Source: JBNKVT01 sp050299335
Lineage (GTDB): Bacteria > Pseudomonadota > Alphaproteobacteria > Rhodobacterales > Rhodobacteraceae
Direction: 5' to 3'
Length of the DNA: 64,000 nucleotides
Assembly (NCBI GenBank): GCA_050299335.1
Contig: JBNKVT010000010.1
Span: forward strand, 1 to 64,000
Under the pieces are notes generated by a model. It searched no databases. It worked only from the letters and a program-made list of their open reading frames with translations, and was not told the DNA's origin. Of this stretch, positions 1 to 8,439 are shown piece after piece (the stretch's first letter is position 1; each line of letters opens with the position of its first letter). The position numbers and the translations under genes are program-made.

Positions 1-18
1 GGGATGCAGACAACCGGA

Positions 19-77
19 AGCCGCCCCGGACCGCCCGTCGATCCGGTCTGGATCGGGTGGGGCGGTCCGGGGCGGCT
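19..77. terminator. Large hairpin downstream of rpmH
   Basis: Positions 19-36 and 60-77 form a perfect 18-bp inverted repeat, and the loop holds a smaller GATCC/GGATC hairpin. It lies just past the 3' end of rpmH. No clean T-run follows on the minus strand, so it could be a terminator, an attenuator towards a gene beyond the window edge (rnpA usually follows rpmH), or only an RNA-stabilising structure. Confidence 0.4.
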
Positions 78-98
78 CCATTTCCTCTAGCGTCAGCC

Positions 99-233
99 TT
101 AAGCCGACAGCCGCTTGCGGCCCTGCGCCCGGCGGCGGTTCAGGATCTTGCGGCCGGCCTTGGTGGCCATGCGGGCGCGGAAGCCGTGGCGGTTCTTGCG
201 CACCCGGTTCGAGGGCTGGAATGTGCGTTTCAT
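99..233 (-). CDS. rpmH: 50S ribosomal protein L34
   Basis: This 44-residue basic protein starts MKRTFQPSNRVRKNRHGFRA and ends GRKRLSA. That is the full-length, highly conserved L34 of the large ribosomal subunit, which binds 23S rRNA. The ATG at 233 gives exactly the family start; the longer reading frame upstream is not conserved. In most bacteria rpmH is followed by rnpA (RNase P protein). Any such gene would lie beyond position 1, past the 18-bp hairpin at 19-77. Confidence 0.97.
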   Translation of the reverse strand: MKRTFQPSNRVRKNRHGFRARMATKAGRKILNRRRAQGRKRLSA

Positions 234-396
234 GTCTCGTCTCCTGCCGGGGTCCCTTGACCCCATGCCCAGCCGTCCGGCGGGCTCGGTGAATTCCGGA
301 AGCCCGCTCTTTAGGGGCAAGTTTTGCCCAAGTCAATTGCGGGATTGAAGAGATTTTCCTCGATGTCCCCAAAACCGTGAAATCAAAGGCTCATTG

Positions 397-426
397 TTGA
401 CCTTGATACCCAACTGCCGGAATATC
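397..426 (+). promoter_or_regulatory. Possible sigma70-type promoter
   Basis: TTGACC (397-402) is followed after 18 bases by AATATC (421-426), about 30 bases before the start of the secreted protein gene at 456. The -35 box is good and the -10 box is weak. This is a by-eye match only. Confidence 0.3.
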
Positions 427-455
427 ACACCAGAATTATCCCGAAGAGATTGCTC

Positions 456-2048
456 ATGCGTGCCGTTCTGACCGCCATTGCCCTTGCTCTACCCCTGCCG
501 CTGACCGCCGAAACGCTCGATCCCGACCGCCTGTGGTCCCTGATGACTACGGGCGATTTCCGCCAGGTCGAAACCGAACTCGAAATCGTGCGCGCCGAAG
601 TCAGGAAGGGCACAATTTCCTTCGGGCAGCAGCGCCGCCTCTACCAGCTCTTTGAAACGACCCATCCCGAGATGCTAGAGGCGATCGACGACTGGCTTGC
701 CGAGAGACCCGATTCCATCCACGCCGCTGTCGCCAAGACGTCGTCCTTACAGCACATCGCCTTTCTCATCCGCGGCCTGCTCCCGGCAGCCTATGTCCAC
801 TCCGAGGCAATGGCCGAGGCCCAGCGCCTGCGAGACCAAGGCTACGACCTCATATGGCGCACCTACCGCTCAGCACCGGATTTCATTCCGGCCAGCGACA
901 AGGTCGTGCAATATTATCACGACTTTCCTGGCGAACAGCCGTTTGAACAGACCATCGCCGAAATCATGGAAGTGACACCGAACAAGGGTACACTCTTGCT
1001 GGCCCTAGGTCCCGCCGCGCCGCGTTGGGGAGGGTCGGTGGAACTGGTGTTCCGCCTCTGCCAGCAATACGCGGCGAAGCTGCCGGATGATCCGGGCTAT
1101 ACGTCCGATCTCTGCAAGGTGCAGGCGATATACGAACACCAAATTTACGGCGAGGTGCGGGACTGGGCGCGAGGGGTTCTCGACAGGACGGACAATGCGA
1201 GGCTCGCCAAGGCGCATCTGATCGACAGCGCCTATGACCGTTTCACGCGCCCGGCCATGAAATGGCGATTTCTCAAGTGGTACGAGGAGTCCGGCATTAA
1301 CGATCCCGAGATCGCCGGCAGACTCGAAGGCCGCTACGGCGTGGAGGACCTTGAGGAAAAGGAACGCGAACGCCAAGGGCGGATCGCCGAAGCCGCGCTG
1401 GACCACGATCCCCTGAACCCCGATCTCATCATCAAGACGGTTCGGGCAAACATCGAGTCCTTTGACCTGCCGCCCGGCCCGGTCTTCACGTTCGGCTACG
1501 GAACTCCCGGCAAAGTTAACCTCGGCACGACACACAGAGGAAGGATTCCGCCGCCGACGCTGGACCATCCTTACCGCGACTTGGCCGAGGCCGCTCTGGA
1601 ATACGGCACCTACAATCCTGAGGTCTGGCAACTGCTCGGCGATATCTGCTTTTGCTACACCGACCCCGAAGGACACTTGTACGTTATCGAAATGAACCGC
1701 ATCGCGGCAGTCGTGACCAATTACAATATTGGTTATCTGGAATCGTACTACACGGCAATCCGCACCAACTGGGTCAACTGGCACTGGGCGATTGAGCGCG
1801 GCGCTACCGAATGGGACGGGAAACCCTTCGACCCGGTGCAGCTTCGGGAAAACCTTGACTGTCCCTATGTTCAGGCGACGCGGCTGGTCGAATTGGCCTG
1901 CAGTTACCAGAGCGCATGGGAGTGCCGCCCGAGCGGCTCTCCCATGACCGAAGTCCAGCTTTTTCTTGAGGATCCAGAAAGCGGGCAGTACTGCCCCGAA
2001 ATGTGGGCAGCCGAGCCGGAAGACCTGTTGCTCTCTGACGAATTCTGA
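456..2048 (+). CDS. Secreted protein of unknown function
   Basis: The product is about 530 residues and I do not recognise its family with confidence. The N-terminus (MRAVLTAIALALPLPLTAET) is a clear Sec signal peptide, so it is probably periplasmic. The rest is acidic, rich in Trp and Tyr, and predominantly helical in character, with a Glu/Arg-rich stretch near residues 285-300 (EDLEEKERERQGRI) and several cysteines in the C-terminal half. The ATG at 456 is preceded by GAAGAG at 443-448. A TTG two codons upstream (450) is also possible but poorly spaced. It stands alone between rpmH (divergent) and the TVP38 gene. A repeat-type helical scaffold would be one guess. Confidence 0.75.
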   Translation: MRAVLTAIALALPLPLTAETLDPDRLWSLMTTGDFRQVETELEIVRAEVRKGTISFGQQRRLYQLFETTHPEMLEAIDDWLAERPDSIHAAVAKTSSLQHIAFLIRGLLPAAYVHSEAMAEAQRLRDQGYDLIWRTYRSAPDFIPASDKVVQYYHDFPGEQPFEQTIAEIMEVTPNKGTLLLALGPAAPRWGGSVELVFRLCQQYAAKLPDDPGYTSDLCKVQAIYEHQIYGEVRDWARGVLDRTDNARLAKAHLIDSAYDRFTRPAMKWRFLKWYEESGINDPEIAGRLEGRYGVEDLEEKERERQGRIAEAALDHDPLNPDLIIKTVRANIESFDLPPGPVFTFGYGTPGKVNLGTTHRGRIPPPTLDHPYRDLAEAALEYGTYNPEVWQLLGDICFCYTDPEGHLYVIEMNRIAAVVTNYNIGYLESYYTAIRTNWVNWHWAIERGATEWDGKPFDPVQLRENLDCPYVQATRLVELACSYQSAWECRPSGSPMTEVQLFLEDPESGQYCPEMWAAEPEDLLLSDEF

Positions 2049-2216
2049 GACGCGCCACATCCAGCTTGGACCCTGAGGCAGGCGGTCAGCGGTATGGGAG
2101 GAGGAGGATTTCCCTGTAACATTCCACTCCACTTCATAAACCCCGCGTGAAACGGGCTGTTCGCGCGCCCTGTTTTCCCCCAAAATCGCCCCGGCAACCA
2201 AACCGGACCCCGCAAG

Positions 2217-2954
2217 ATGCCCAGCGACACCACCCCGACCACCGGCCTCAGCCTCCGCCGGATGCTGCCGCTCCTCGTCATCGCCGTCGTCGCCGCCCTT
2301 GGCTTCTTCCTCCTCCGCGACCACCTCAGCTTCCAGACCCTCGCCGACAACCGAGACCGCCTGATCGCCTGGCGCGATTCGCACTACCTCACCGTCGCCG
2401 CCGCCTATCTCGCCGTCTACGTCCTCGTCGTCGCCTTCTCGCTGCCCGGCGGCGCCATCATGACCCTCACCGGCGGCTTCCTCTTCGGCCTCATCTCCGG
2501 GACCGCCCTGACCGTTGTCGCGGCCACCACTGGCGCCAGCCTGATCTTCCTCGCCGCCAAGACCGGCCTCGGCGACTTGCTGCATGCACGGCTGGTCGCG
2601 GCCAGTTCTGGCGGTCTTTTGAGGCGGATGGAGGCAGGGCTGCGCGAGAATGAGGTCAGCTACCTCCTGGTCATGCGCCTGATCCCCGCGATCCCCTTCT
2701 TTGTCGCCAACCTTGCCCCGGCCTTTCTGGGCGTCAAGGTCCGCAACTACGTTCTCACCACCTTTTTTGGCATCCTCCCCGGCACCGCCATCTATACCTG
2801 GGTCGGGTCCGGTCTCGGTGAGGTCTTCGAGCGCGGCGAGACGCCGGATCTGGGCATCATCTTCGCACCGCAAATCCTTGCCCCCATCCTCGGTCTGGTC
2901 GCCCTGTCGCTGCTGCCGGTGCTGGTCAGGACGCTCCGCAAGGGCCGTGCCTGA
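2217..2954 (+). CDS. TVP38/TMEM64 family (VTT domain) membrane protein
   Basis: A 245-residue integral membrane protein of the SNARE-associated/DedA-like VTT superfamily. There is an N-terminal transmembrane segment (about residues 16-34), then the VTT core containing the glycine-rich FSLPGGAIMTLTGGFLFG stretch and the late RLIPAIPFFVANLAPAF motif that form the re-entrant loops of this family. VTT proteins are linked to lipid scrambling or transport and envelope homeostasis; the substrate here is unknown. Its stop overlaps the start of the flavin oxidoreductase at 2954 by one base (TGATG), so the two are translationally coupled. TVP38 next to such an oxidoreductase is a recurrent bacterial pairing. 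Confidence 0.88.
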   Translation: MPSDTTPTTGLSLRRMLPLLVIAVVAALGFFLLRDHLSFQTLADNRDRLIAWRDSHYLTVAAAYLAVYVLVVAFSLPGGAIMTLTGGFLFGLISGTALTVVAATTGASLIFLAAKTGLGDLLHARLVAASSGGLLRRMEAGLRENEVSYLLVMRLIPAIPFFVANLAPAFLGVKVRNYVLTTFFGILPGTAIYTWVGSGLGEVFERGETPDLGIIFAPQILAPILGLVALSLLPVLVRTLRKGRA

Positions 2955-4372
2955 TGGCGCGGGTCGAGACCGACCTTCTGGTCATCGGCGCCGGTTCCGG
3001 CGGTTTGTCGGTGGCGGCGGGGGCGGTGCAGATGGGCGCGCGGGTGGTGCTGCTGGAAGGCGGCGAGATGGGCGGGGATTGCCTGAATTTCGGCTGCGTG
3101 CCGTCCAAGGCGCTGCTGGCGGCGGGCAAGCACGCCCATGCGATGACGACCGGGCTGGATTTCGGTCTCGAACCCGGGCGCCCGGAGGTGAATTTCGAGC
3201 GCGTCCATCGTCACGTCCACGAGGTCATCGCCGGGATCGCCCCTCATGACAGTGTCGAGCGTTTTGAGGGGCTGGGGGTCACGGTCATCCGCAAATACGG
3301 CCGGTTCGTCTCGGAGACCGAAGTCGAGGCCGGGGACAGTGTGATCGCCGCCCGTCGCATCGTCATCGCCACCGGCTCGCGGCCGCTGGTACCACCGATC
3401 CCGGGCCTCGACCATTGCCCGCATCTGACCAACGAAACCATCTTCGACCTGCGCGAACGCCCGGATCATCTGATCGTCATCGGCGGCGGCCCCATCGGGC
3501 TGGAGATGGCTCAGGCGCACCGGCGGCTGGGCTCGGCGGTGACGGTTCTTGAAGGCGCCAAGGCGCTGGGCAAGGACGATCCCGAGGCCGCTGCTGTGGT
3601 TTTGGACAGGCTGCGCGGCGAGGGGATCGAGATTGTCGAGGGCGCGATGGCGGCTTCGGTTTCTGGTGCTGAAGGCGCGATCAAGGTCGAGACCAAGAAT
3701 GGCGCCACCTACCTAGGCAGCCATCTGCTGATCGCGGTGGGGCGCAAGCCGAATATCGACCGGCTGGGCCTCGACAAGGCGGGGATTGCGCGGGACCGTC
3801 AGGGGATCAAGGTCGATGCAGGGCTCAGAACCACCAACCGCCGGGTCTATGCCATCGGGGACGTGGCCGGAGGGCTGCAATTCACCCATGTCGCGGGGTA
3901 TCACGCCGGGATCGTGCTGCGCTCGGCGCTGTTCGGGCTGCCGTCGAAGGTCTCGAACGCGCATCTTCCCTGGGCCACCTATACCGATCCCGAACTGGCG
4001 CAGGTGGGGCTGACCGAGGCGGCGGCGCGGGAAAAATTCGGGCGCCGGCTGGAGGTGGTGCGTTTCGACTATGTGGAGAACGACCGGGCGCGGGCCGAGC
4101 GGCTGACCGACGGGTTCATCAAGGTGATGATCGTGGGGAAGAAACCCGTGGGGGCGACGATTGTCGGGGCCGGGGCGGGCGAGCAGATACAGCTCTGGTC
4201 GCTGGTGATCGCCAATGATCTGAAGATCGGGGCCGTGGCGGCCATGGTGTCGCCCTATCCGGTGCTTGGCGAGATCTCGAAACGGGCGGCGGGGCAGTTT
4301 TACACGCCAAGACTGTTCGAGAACGACACGGTGAAGACGGTGGTGCGGCTGGTCCAGCGCTTTCTGCCATAG
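2954..4372 (+). CDS. FAD-dependent pyridine nucleotide-disulfide oxidoreductase (MerA/Lpd-like)
   Basis: A 472-residue class I flavoprotein disulfide reductase. An FAD-binding GxGxxG (VIGAGSGGLSVA) lies near residue 10. The redox-active pair is C43 and C48 (CLNFGCVPSK). The NAD(P)H-binding motif GGGPIGLEMA is mid-protein, followed by GDVAG and a C-terminal dimerisation domain. The C-terminal catalytic dyad region reads SPYPVLGEISKR where lipoamide dehydrogenases have HPT-x-x-E, so the usual His is absent while the Glu is kept. It is therefore unlikely to be a true dihydrolipoamide dehydrogenase, and its substrate is unknown. It is coupled to the upstream TVP38 gene. Its stop codon touches the 15-bp-arm palindrome at 4372-4416. 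Confidence 0.88.
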   Translation: MARVETDLLVIGAGSGGLSVAAGAVQMGARVVLLEGGEMGGDCLNFGCVPSKALLAAGKHAHAMTTGLDFGLEPGRPEVNFERVHRHVHEVIAGIAPHDSVERFEGLGVTVIRKYGRFVSETEVEAGDSVIAARRIVIATGSRPLVPPIPGLDHCPHLTNETIFDLRERPDHLIVIGGGPIGLEMAQAHRRLGSAVTVLEGAKALGKDDPEAAAVVLDRLRGEGIEIVEGAMAASVSGAEGAIKVETKNGATYLGSHLLIAVGRKPNIDRLGLDKAGIARDRQGIKVDAGLRTTNRRVYAIGDVAGGLQFTHVAGYHAGIVLRSALFGLPSKVSNAHLPWATYTDPELAQVGLTEAAAREKFGRRLEVVRFDYVENDRARAERLTDGFIKVMIVGKKPVGATIVGAGAGEQIQLWSLVIANDLKIGAVAAMVSPYPVLGEISKRAAGQFYTPRLFENDTVKTVVRLVQRFLP

Positions 4373-4416
4373 AGCAAAACCGGATCCGATTGAACCAATC
4401 TGATCCGGTTTTGCTC
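4372..4416. repeat. 15-bp-arm inverted repeat after the flavoprotein gene
   Basis: GAGCAAAACCGGATC (4372-4386) is perfectly complementary to 4402-4416, with a 15-nt loop. It starts at the last base of the stop codon, so it probably acts as a transcript-end structure. It adjoins the 67-nt dispersed palindromic element at 4409-4475 and shares its GAGCAAAA end. Confidence 0.7.
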
Positions 4417-4475
4417 AAGCCTACGTCTCTGGACCAAAATTCTTTTTCAGACTGATTCAGTCTGAAACGATTTTG
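4409..4475 (+). repeat. 67-nt dispersed palindromic element, copy 1
   Basis: The core is a hairpin, TTCAGACTG-att-CAGTCTGAA, flanked by an imperfect ACCAAAAT / ATTTTGGT pair. The same 67 nt, with four mismatches, occur in reverse orientation at 49559-49625. Copies as alike as this, 45 kb apart, suggest a small mobile palindromic repeat of the REP or MITE kind. Confidence 0.7.
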
Positions 4476-4611
4476 GTTTAGTGCATAGACCCATAGATGC
4501 CTCCCGTGCCCGGGACGGGGGCAGGACGGAAAGGGGCGGTCCTCCGCCGGAGTGCTTGCGCCGGGGCCATGGTGTGATTAACTGACGGGAAAATCGGGAC
4601 GTTTAAGGGAC

Positions 4612-6003
4612 ATGCGGCTTTTCAGGACCTTGTCGGGTCGATTCCTGATCCTGACGGTGATCTTTGTCATGATCGCCGAGGTACTGATCTTCGTACCCTC
4701 AGTGGCCCGCTTCCGGCTGAGCTACCTGCAGGAAAAGCTGGAACTGTCCCAGATCGCCTCTCTGGCGCTGCTGGCCACGCCAGACGACATGGTCGATCCG
4801 GATCTGGAAAGCGAGCTTCTGGACAATGCCGAGGTGCTGAATATCGTGCTCAGGCGCGATGAGGTGCGCGAGCTGATCCTCGCCAGTCCGATGCCCGAGC
4901 CGGTGGACGAGACCTTCGACATTCGTAGCGCCTCCATCCCGACGCTGATCCGGGACGCCATGCGCACCATAATCGGCCCCCGCGAGCGGGTGATCCGGGT
5001 GATCGGGATGCCGGTGAAATCCGGCGGGGTCGAGATCGAGGCCACTTTGCAGGAGGCACCGCTTCGTGCCGCGATGATCGAATATGGCGAGAACATCTTC
5101 TGGCTGTCGCTGTTCATCTCGGCATTGACGGCCTCGCTGCTGTTCGTCGCCGTGCGCTGGCTGATCGTGCGGCCGATGAATCGGGTGATCTCGCACATGA
5201 CGGCCTATCGCGACAGTCCCGAGGACGTGCACCGCATCATCAGACCCCAAGCAAAGGTCGAAGAATTGTTCGAGGCCGAAAAGGCGCTGGCCGAGATGCA
5301 GTCCCAGATCACCCATTCCCTGAAGCAGAAGGACAGGCTGGCGGCGCTGGGCGGGGCGGTTGCCCGGGTCAGCCATGATTTGCGGAACATGCTGACCACG
5401 GCGCAGTTGCTCGCCGACCGGATGGAGACCTCCACCGATCCGGCCATCGCCCGCACCGCGCCCAAGGTCATCGGGTCGCTGACCCGCGCCATCAATCTCT
5501 GCGAAAGCACCCTCGCCTTCGGCAAGGCCGAGGAGCCCGCTCCCGTCCTCAGGACCTTCGATGTCGCCGGGCTGGTCGCGGAGGTCTTCGAAAGCGACGA
5601 GTTGCGCGAGGCCACCGGTTGTATCGAACATGTCGCCGATATTCCCCCCGGCCTTACCGCCTCTGCCGATCCCGAGCAGCTTTTCAGGGTCCTGTCCAAC
5701 CTCGTCCGCAACGCCCGCCAGGCCATCGAGAGCGCCACCGGGCACGGCACCATCACCGTCTCGGCGGCGGAAACCGATGGCGGTTGCCAGATCACGGTGC
5801 GCGATACCGGCCCCGGCCTGCCGAGCAAGGCCGTCGAGCATCTGTTCCAGCCCTTTCAGGGCGGTGCGCGCAGCGGCGGCACCGGGCTCGGCCTTGCCAT
5901 CGCCGCCGAACTGGTGAAGGGCCATGGCGGCAAGCTGGAACTGGTCGACACCTCTCCCGAGGGCACGGTTTTCCGCATCTATCTGCCGGGCGAGACCACC
6001 TGA
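4612..6003 (+). CDS. Membrane sensor histidine kinase (orphan)
   Basis: The product is 463 residues. TM1 spans about residues 10-30, a periplasmic sensor about 31-160, and TM2 about 161-185, followed by a HAMP-like linker. The dimerisation/phosphoacceptor helix has SHDLRNML with His255. The HATPase_c domain has an N-box (NLVRNARQAI, N363/N367), G1 (DTGPGLP, 398-404) and G2 (GTGLGL, 423-428). It should autophosphorylate His255 and pass phosphate to a response regulator, but none is encoded next to it, so the partner and signal are unknown. It starts 240 bases after the flavoprotein gene, across the palindromic element. Confidence 0.9.
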   Translation: MRLFRTLSGRFLILTVIFVMIAEVLIFVPSVARFRLSYLQEKLELSQIASLALLATPDDMVDPDLESELLDNAEVLNIVLRRDEVRELILASPMPEPVDETFDIRSASIPTLIRDAMRTIIGPRERVIRVIGMPVKSGGVEIEATLQEAPLRAAMIEYGENIFWLSLFISALTASLLFVAVRWLIVRPMNRVISHMTAYRDSPEDVHRIIRPQAKVEELFEAEKALAEMQSQITHSLKQKDRLAALGGAVARVSHDLRNMLTTAQLLADRMETSTDPAIARTAPKVIGSLTRAINLCESTLAFGKAEEPAPVLRTFDVAGLVAEVFESDELREATGCIEHVADIPPGLTASADPEQLFRVLSNLVRNARQAIESATGHGTITVSAAETDGGCQITVRDTGPGLPSKAVEHLFQPFQGGARSGGTGLGLAIAAELVKGHGGKLELVDTSPEGTVFRIYLPGETT

Positions 6004-6098
6004 CGCGCAGTCCTCTGCGGAACGCAGGGAAAATTCAGACGGAAAATCCTGCGCTTCACGTACAAGTTCAGGGGTTTTCACAGCATAGGTTAAACGCA

Positions 6099-7253
6099 AT
6101 GGACTTAAAGTCATTCTGGCAGATCATCGATGCGACAGTATCCGACGATCAAGACGCGCAACTCACAGCCCTTACCGAGGCCCTCGGCAAGCTGGCCCCC
6201 GAGGACATCGCCGCCTTTCAGCGCATCTATGATGAAAACCTCGACCGCGCCTTCCGCTGGGACCTCTGGGGAGCCGCCTATACACTGAACGATGGCTGTT
6301 CGGATGACGGGTTCGACTATTTCTGCGACTGGCTGATATCAAGGGGTCAAGCGGTATTCGAGGCGGCTCTGACCGACCCCGAAAGCCTCGCCGGCTCCGT
6401 GCTGGTCGCGGGGGAGGATTTCGACACCGAATTCGAGAACCTGCGCTACATCGCCGGAGAGGTCTACGAGGACAAGACCGGCAACGAGATGGCCCGTGCC
6501 CCGAGCCGTGTCGCGGAACCCGCAGGTGAACCCTTCGACGAAGCCACGGTCCACGAACGCTTCCCCCGCCTGGCCGAGATTGCTGCCAACCGCCCCGAAT
6601 GGGACCCCTTTGGCACCGATCCCGAAACCAAGGCGCTGATCGCTCGGGGCAAGCCGCTGTTCACCGAGGAAAACCGCCAGAGCTTCGATACGCGGCTGGC
6701 CGGAATGGTTGGCCGCAAACTCGCAGGCTCCGGTGCCATCCACAACCACGTCGCCCTGATCCTGGAACCCGATGCCGAAACCATCGAGGCCCGCTGCTGG
6801 AGCATCGAGCTTGCCGATGGCAGGGTCCTGCACGCCGCCAAATATGTCTACGACTGGGGCGACGCGGGCATCCCCGACGAAGTGCTGGCCTACATGAAGG
6901 CGCAGCCGGGGTTCGACAGCAACGAACCCACCCCGAACGACGATCTCGCGTCGGCGCTTCTGGGGGTCGTGGAGACGCCAAAGATGGATGACGAGGTCGG
7001 ACAACTCACCAACTACGCGCTGAAATCCTGGGCCTCTGAGCCGGTCATTGCCTCAGCCGAACGCATCGCCCCGGCCTCGATCCGCTTCACCTTCGACGGC
7101 GCACCGGACTGTGTCGCACTGACCATGCATGGCTGCGACAAGAACGGCAGCGGCGATGTCCACGGCATCCTCCTGCAGGCCGAAGGCGAGACGCTCTGCC
7201 TGTCGCGTCATGGGGTGGAACGGCAACTTCCCAACACTCTGTGGGGTTGGTGA
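6099..7253 (+). CDS. DUF4240 domain protein
   Basis: The product is 384 residues, cytoplasmic (no signal peptide or membrane segment). Residues 1 to about 125 match the DUF4240 pattern: MDLKSFWQIID, a central RWDLWGAAYTLNDGCSDD and a GFDYFCDWLISRG. That family has no established biochemical function. The remaining 250 residues look like separate domains I do not recognise, with a WDPFGTDPETKALI segment after the first domain. The ATG at 6099 is preferred because the DUF4240 domain begins there. It is followed by the bidirectional terminator at 7395-7422. Confidence 0.8.
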   Translation: MDLKSFWQIIDATVSDDQDAQLTALTEALGKLAPEDIAAFQRIYDENLDRAFRWDLWGAAYTLNDGCSDDGFDYFCDWLISRGQAVFEAALTDPESLAGSVLVAGEDFDTEFENLRYIAGEVYEDKTGNEMARAPSRVAEPAGEPFDEATVHERFPRLAEIAANRPEWDPFGTDPETKALIARGKPLFTEENRQSFDTRLAGMVGRKLAGSGAIHNHVALILEPDAETIEARCWSIELADGRVLHAAKYVYDWGDAGIPDEVLAYMKAQPGFDSNEPTPNDDLASALLGVVETPKMDDEVGQLTNYALKSWASEPVIASAERIAPASIRFTFDGAPDCVALTMHGCDKNGSGDVHGILLQAEGETLCLSRHGVERQLPNTLWGW

Positions 7254-7394
7254 ACCCCACACCTCTGCAGACTACCCTTCCCACATCCCTGCATCCCGGC
7301 CTCACCGTCCGGAAACCCTTCCCCGTGGAAGGAGCCGGAACGAGCCCAGCCCCTTCAGCAGGGGCCACACCGCCTGGCAATCCTTACACAAGAA

Positions 7395-7422
7395 AAAAGG
7401 CGGGTCCCGGGACCCGCCTTTT
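7395..7422. terminator. Bidirectional rho-independent terminator
   Basis: A perfect 28-bp palindrome AAAAGGCGGGTCCC / GGGACCCGCCTTTT lies between the convergent ends of the DUF4240 gene (7253) and the ABC importer operon (7444). The A-run on one side and T-run on the other suit termination in both directions. Confidence 0.88.
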
Positions 7423-7443
7423 CTGTTTCACTCCGATCCGACC

Positions 7444-8391
7444 TCAGAACGGCGAGTCCGGGAAATAGAAATCAGCCGCGTTCTCCGGGGTCACCAGTTC
7501 AGAACCGATGACGAAGCGGCCCGCCACGGGGGCGTTGGAGACGAATTTCAGCGCCGTCATGTCGATCGCGGTGGCGATCATCGACGGCGGGTAGGTGACG
7601 TCGGCGGGGATCATCTCGTCGCCTTCCATCACTTTCGCGATCATCTCCTTCATGCCGGCACCGCCGAGCACCCACATCTCGTCGTCGCGACCGGCCTGGG
7701 CGATGGCTTCGAGCACGCCGACGGCCATGTCGTCATCCGAGGCCCAGACGGCGTCGATCTCGGGATATTTGGACAGGAAGTCCTGCATCACCTCGAACGA
7801 ATCGTCGCGGTTCCAGTTGCCATGCTCCATGCCGAGGATCTCGATCCCCGAGCCCTCGATGGCGGCCTGGAAGGCCTCGACGCGCTCGTTGTCGATGGTG
7901 GTGGGTATCCCGCGCAAGACGACGATCTTGCCGCCATCGGGCATTTTCGAGGCCATGTATTCGCCCGAGACCTTGCCGAAGCCGGGGTTGTCACCGGCGA
8001 CATAGAGGTCCTCGATGCCTTCCTGAGACAGGCCCCGGTCGACGACCGTCACCCATTTCCCGGCATCGGCCACCGCCTTGACCGGCCCGGTGAGGGGCTC
8101 GGATTCGAAGGGCAGCACCACCAGCGCGTCGATATTGCGGGTGGCCATCATGTCCTCGATATCCGAGACCTGCTTGGCGGGATCGGACGCGGTGGCCAGC
8201 ACGAAGTCGAGCTGCGGATAGGCCGCTTCCAGCCGGTCAACGGCGAATTGCGCATGGAAGTTCATGCCGCCCGCCCAGCCATGGGTCGCCGCCGGGATCG
8301 AGACCCCGATAACCTTGGTATCCTGCGCGGACACCGCCAGCGGCGCGACCGCCACGGCTGCCGCAAGGCTGACTTTCTTCAGAAAACTCAT
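7444..8391 (-). CDS. Sugar ABC transporter substrate-binding protein
   Basis: A 315-residue periplasmic binding protein of the ribose/galactose (Peripla_BP_4) fold. MSFLKKVSLAAAVAVAPLAVSAQ is a signal peptide. The mature part starts TKVIGVSIPAATHGW and contains the SDIEDMMATRNIDALVV and ASDDDMAVGVLEAIAQAG segments typical of type 1 sugar binders. The ATG at 8391 is chosen because GGAGGAAT lies just upstream on the minus strand; the longer frame lacks a signal peptide at its start. It is the last gene of the ABC operon. The sugar is not identifiable from sequence; ribose-, xylose- or polyol-type ligands are possible. Confidence 0.9.
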   Translation of the reverse strand: MSFLKKVSLAAAVAVAPLAVSAQDTKVIGVSIPAATHGWAGGMNFHAQFAVDRLEAAYPQLDFVLATASDPAKQVSDIEDMMATRNIDALVVLPFESEPLTGPVKAVADAGKWVTVVDRGLSQEGIEDLYVAGDNPGFGKVSGEYMASKMPDGGKIVVLRGIPTTIDNERVEAFQAAIEGSGIEILGMEHGNWNRDDSFEVMQDFLSKYPEIDAVWASDDDMAVGVLEAIAQAGRDDEMWVLGGAGMKEMIAKVMEGDEMIPADVTYPPSMIATAIDMTALKFVSNAPVAGRFVIGSELVTPENAADFYFPDSPF

Positions 8392-8439
8392 TGGTATTCC
8401 TCCCTTGAAATGGCCCCGTCGCATGGGCCGGTTGCTACC

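Noticed and set aside
1005..2873. Long antisense reading frame of about 620 codons
   Set aside because: It lies opposite the secreted-protein and TVP38 genes, has low-complexity composition and no recognisable domain, as expected of a shadow frame in GC-rich DNA.
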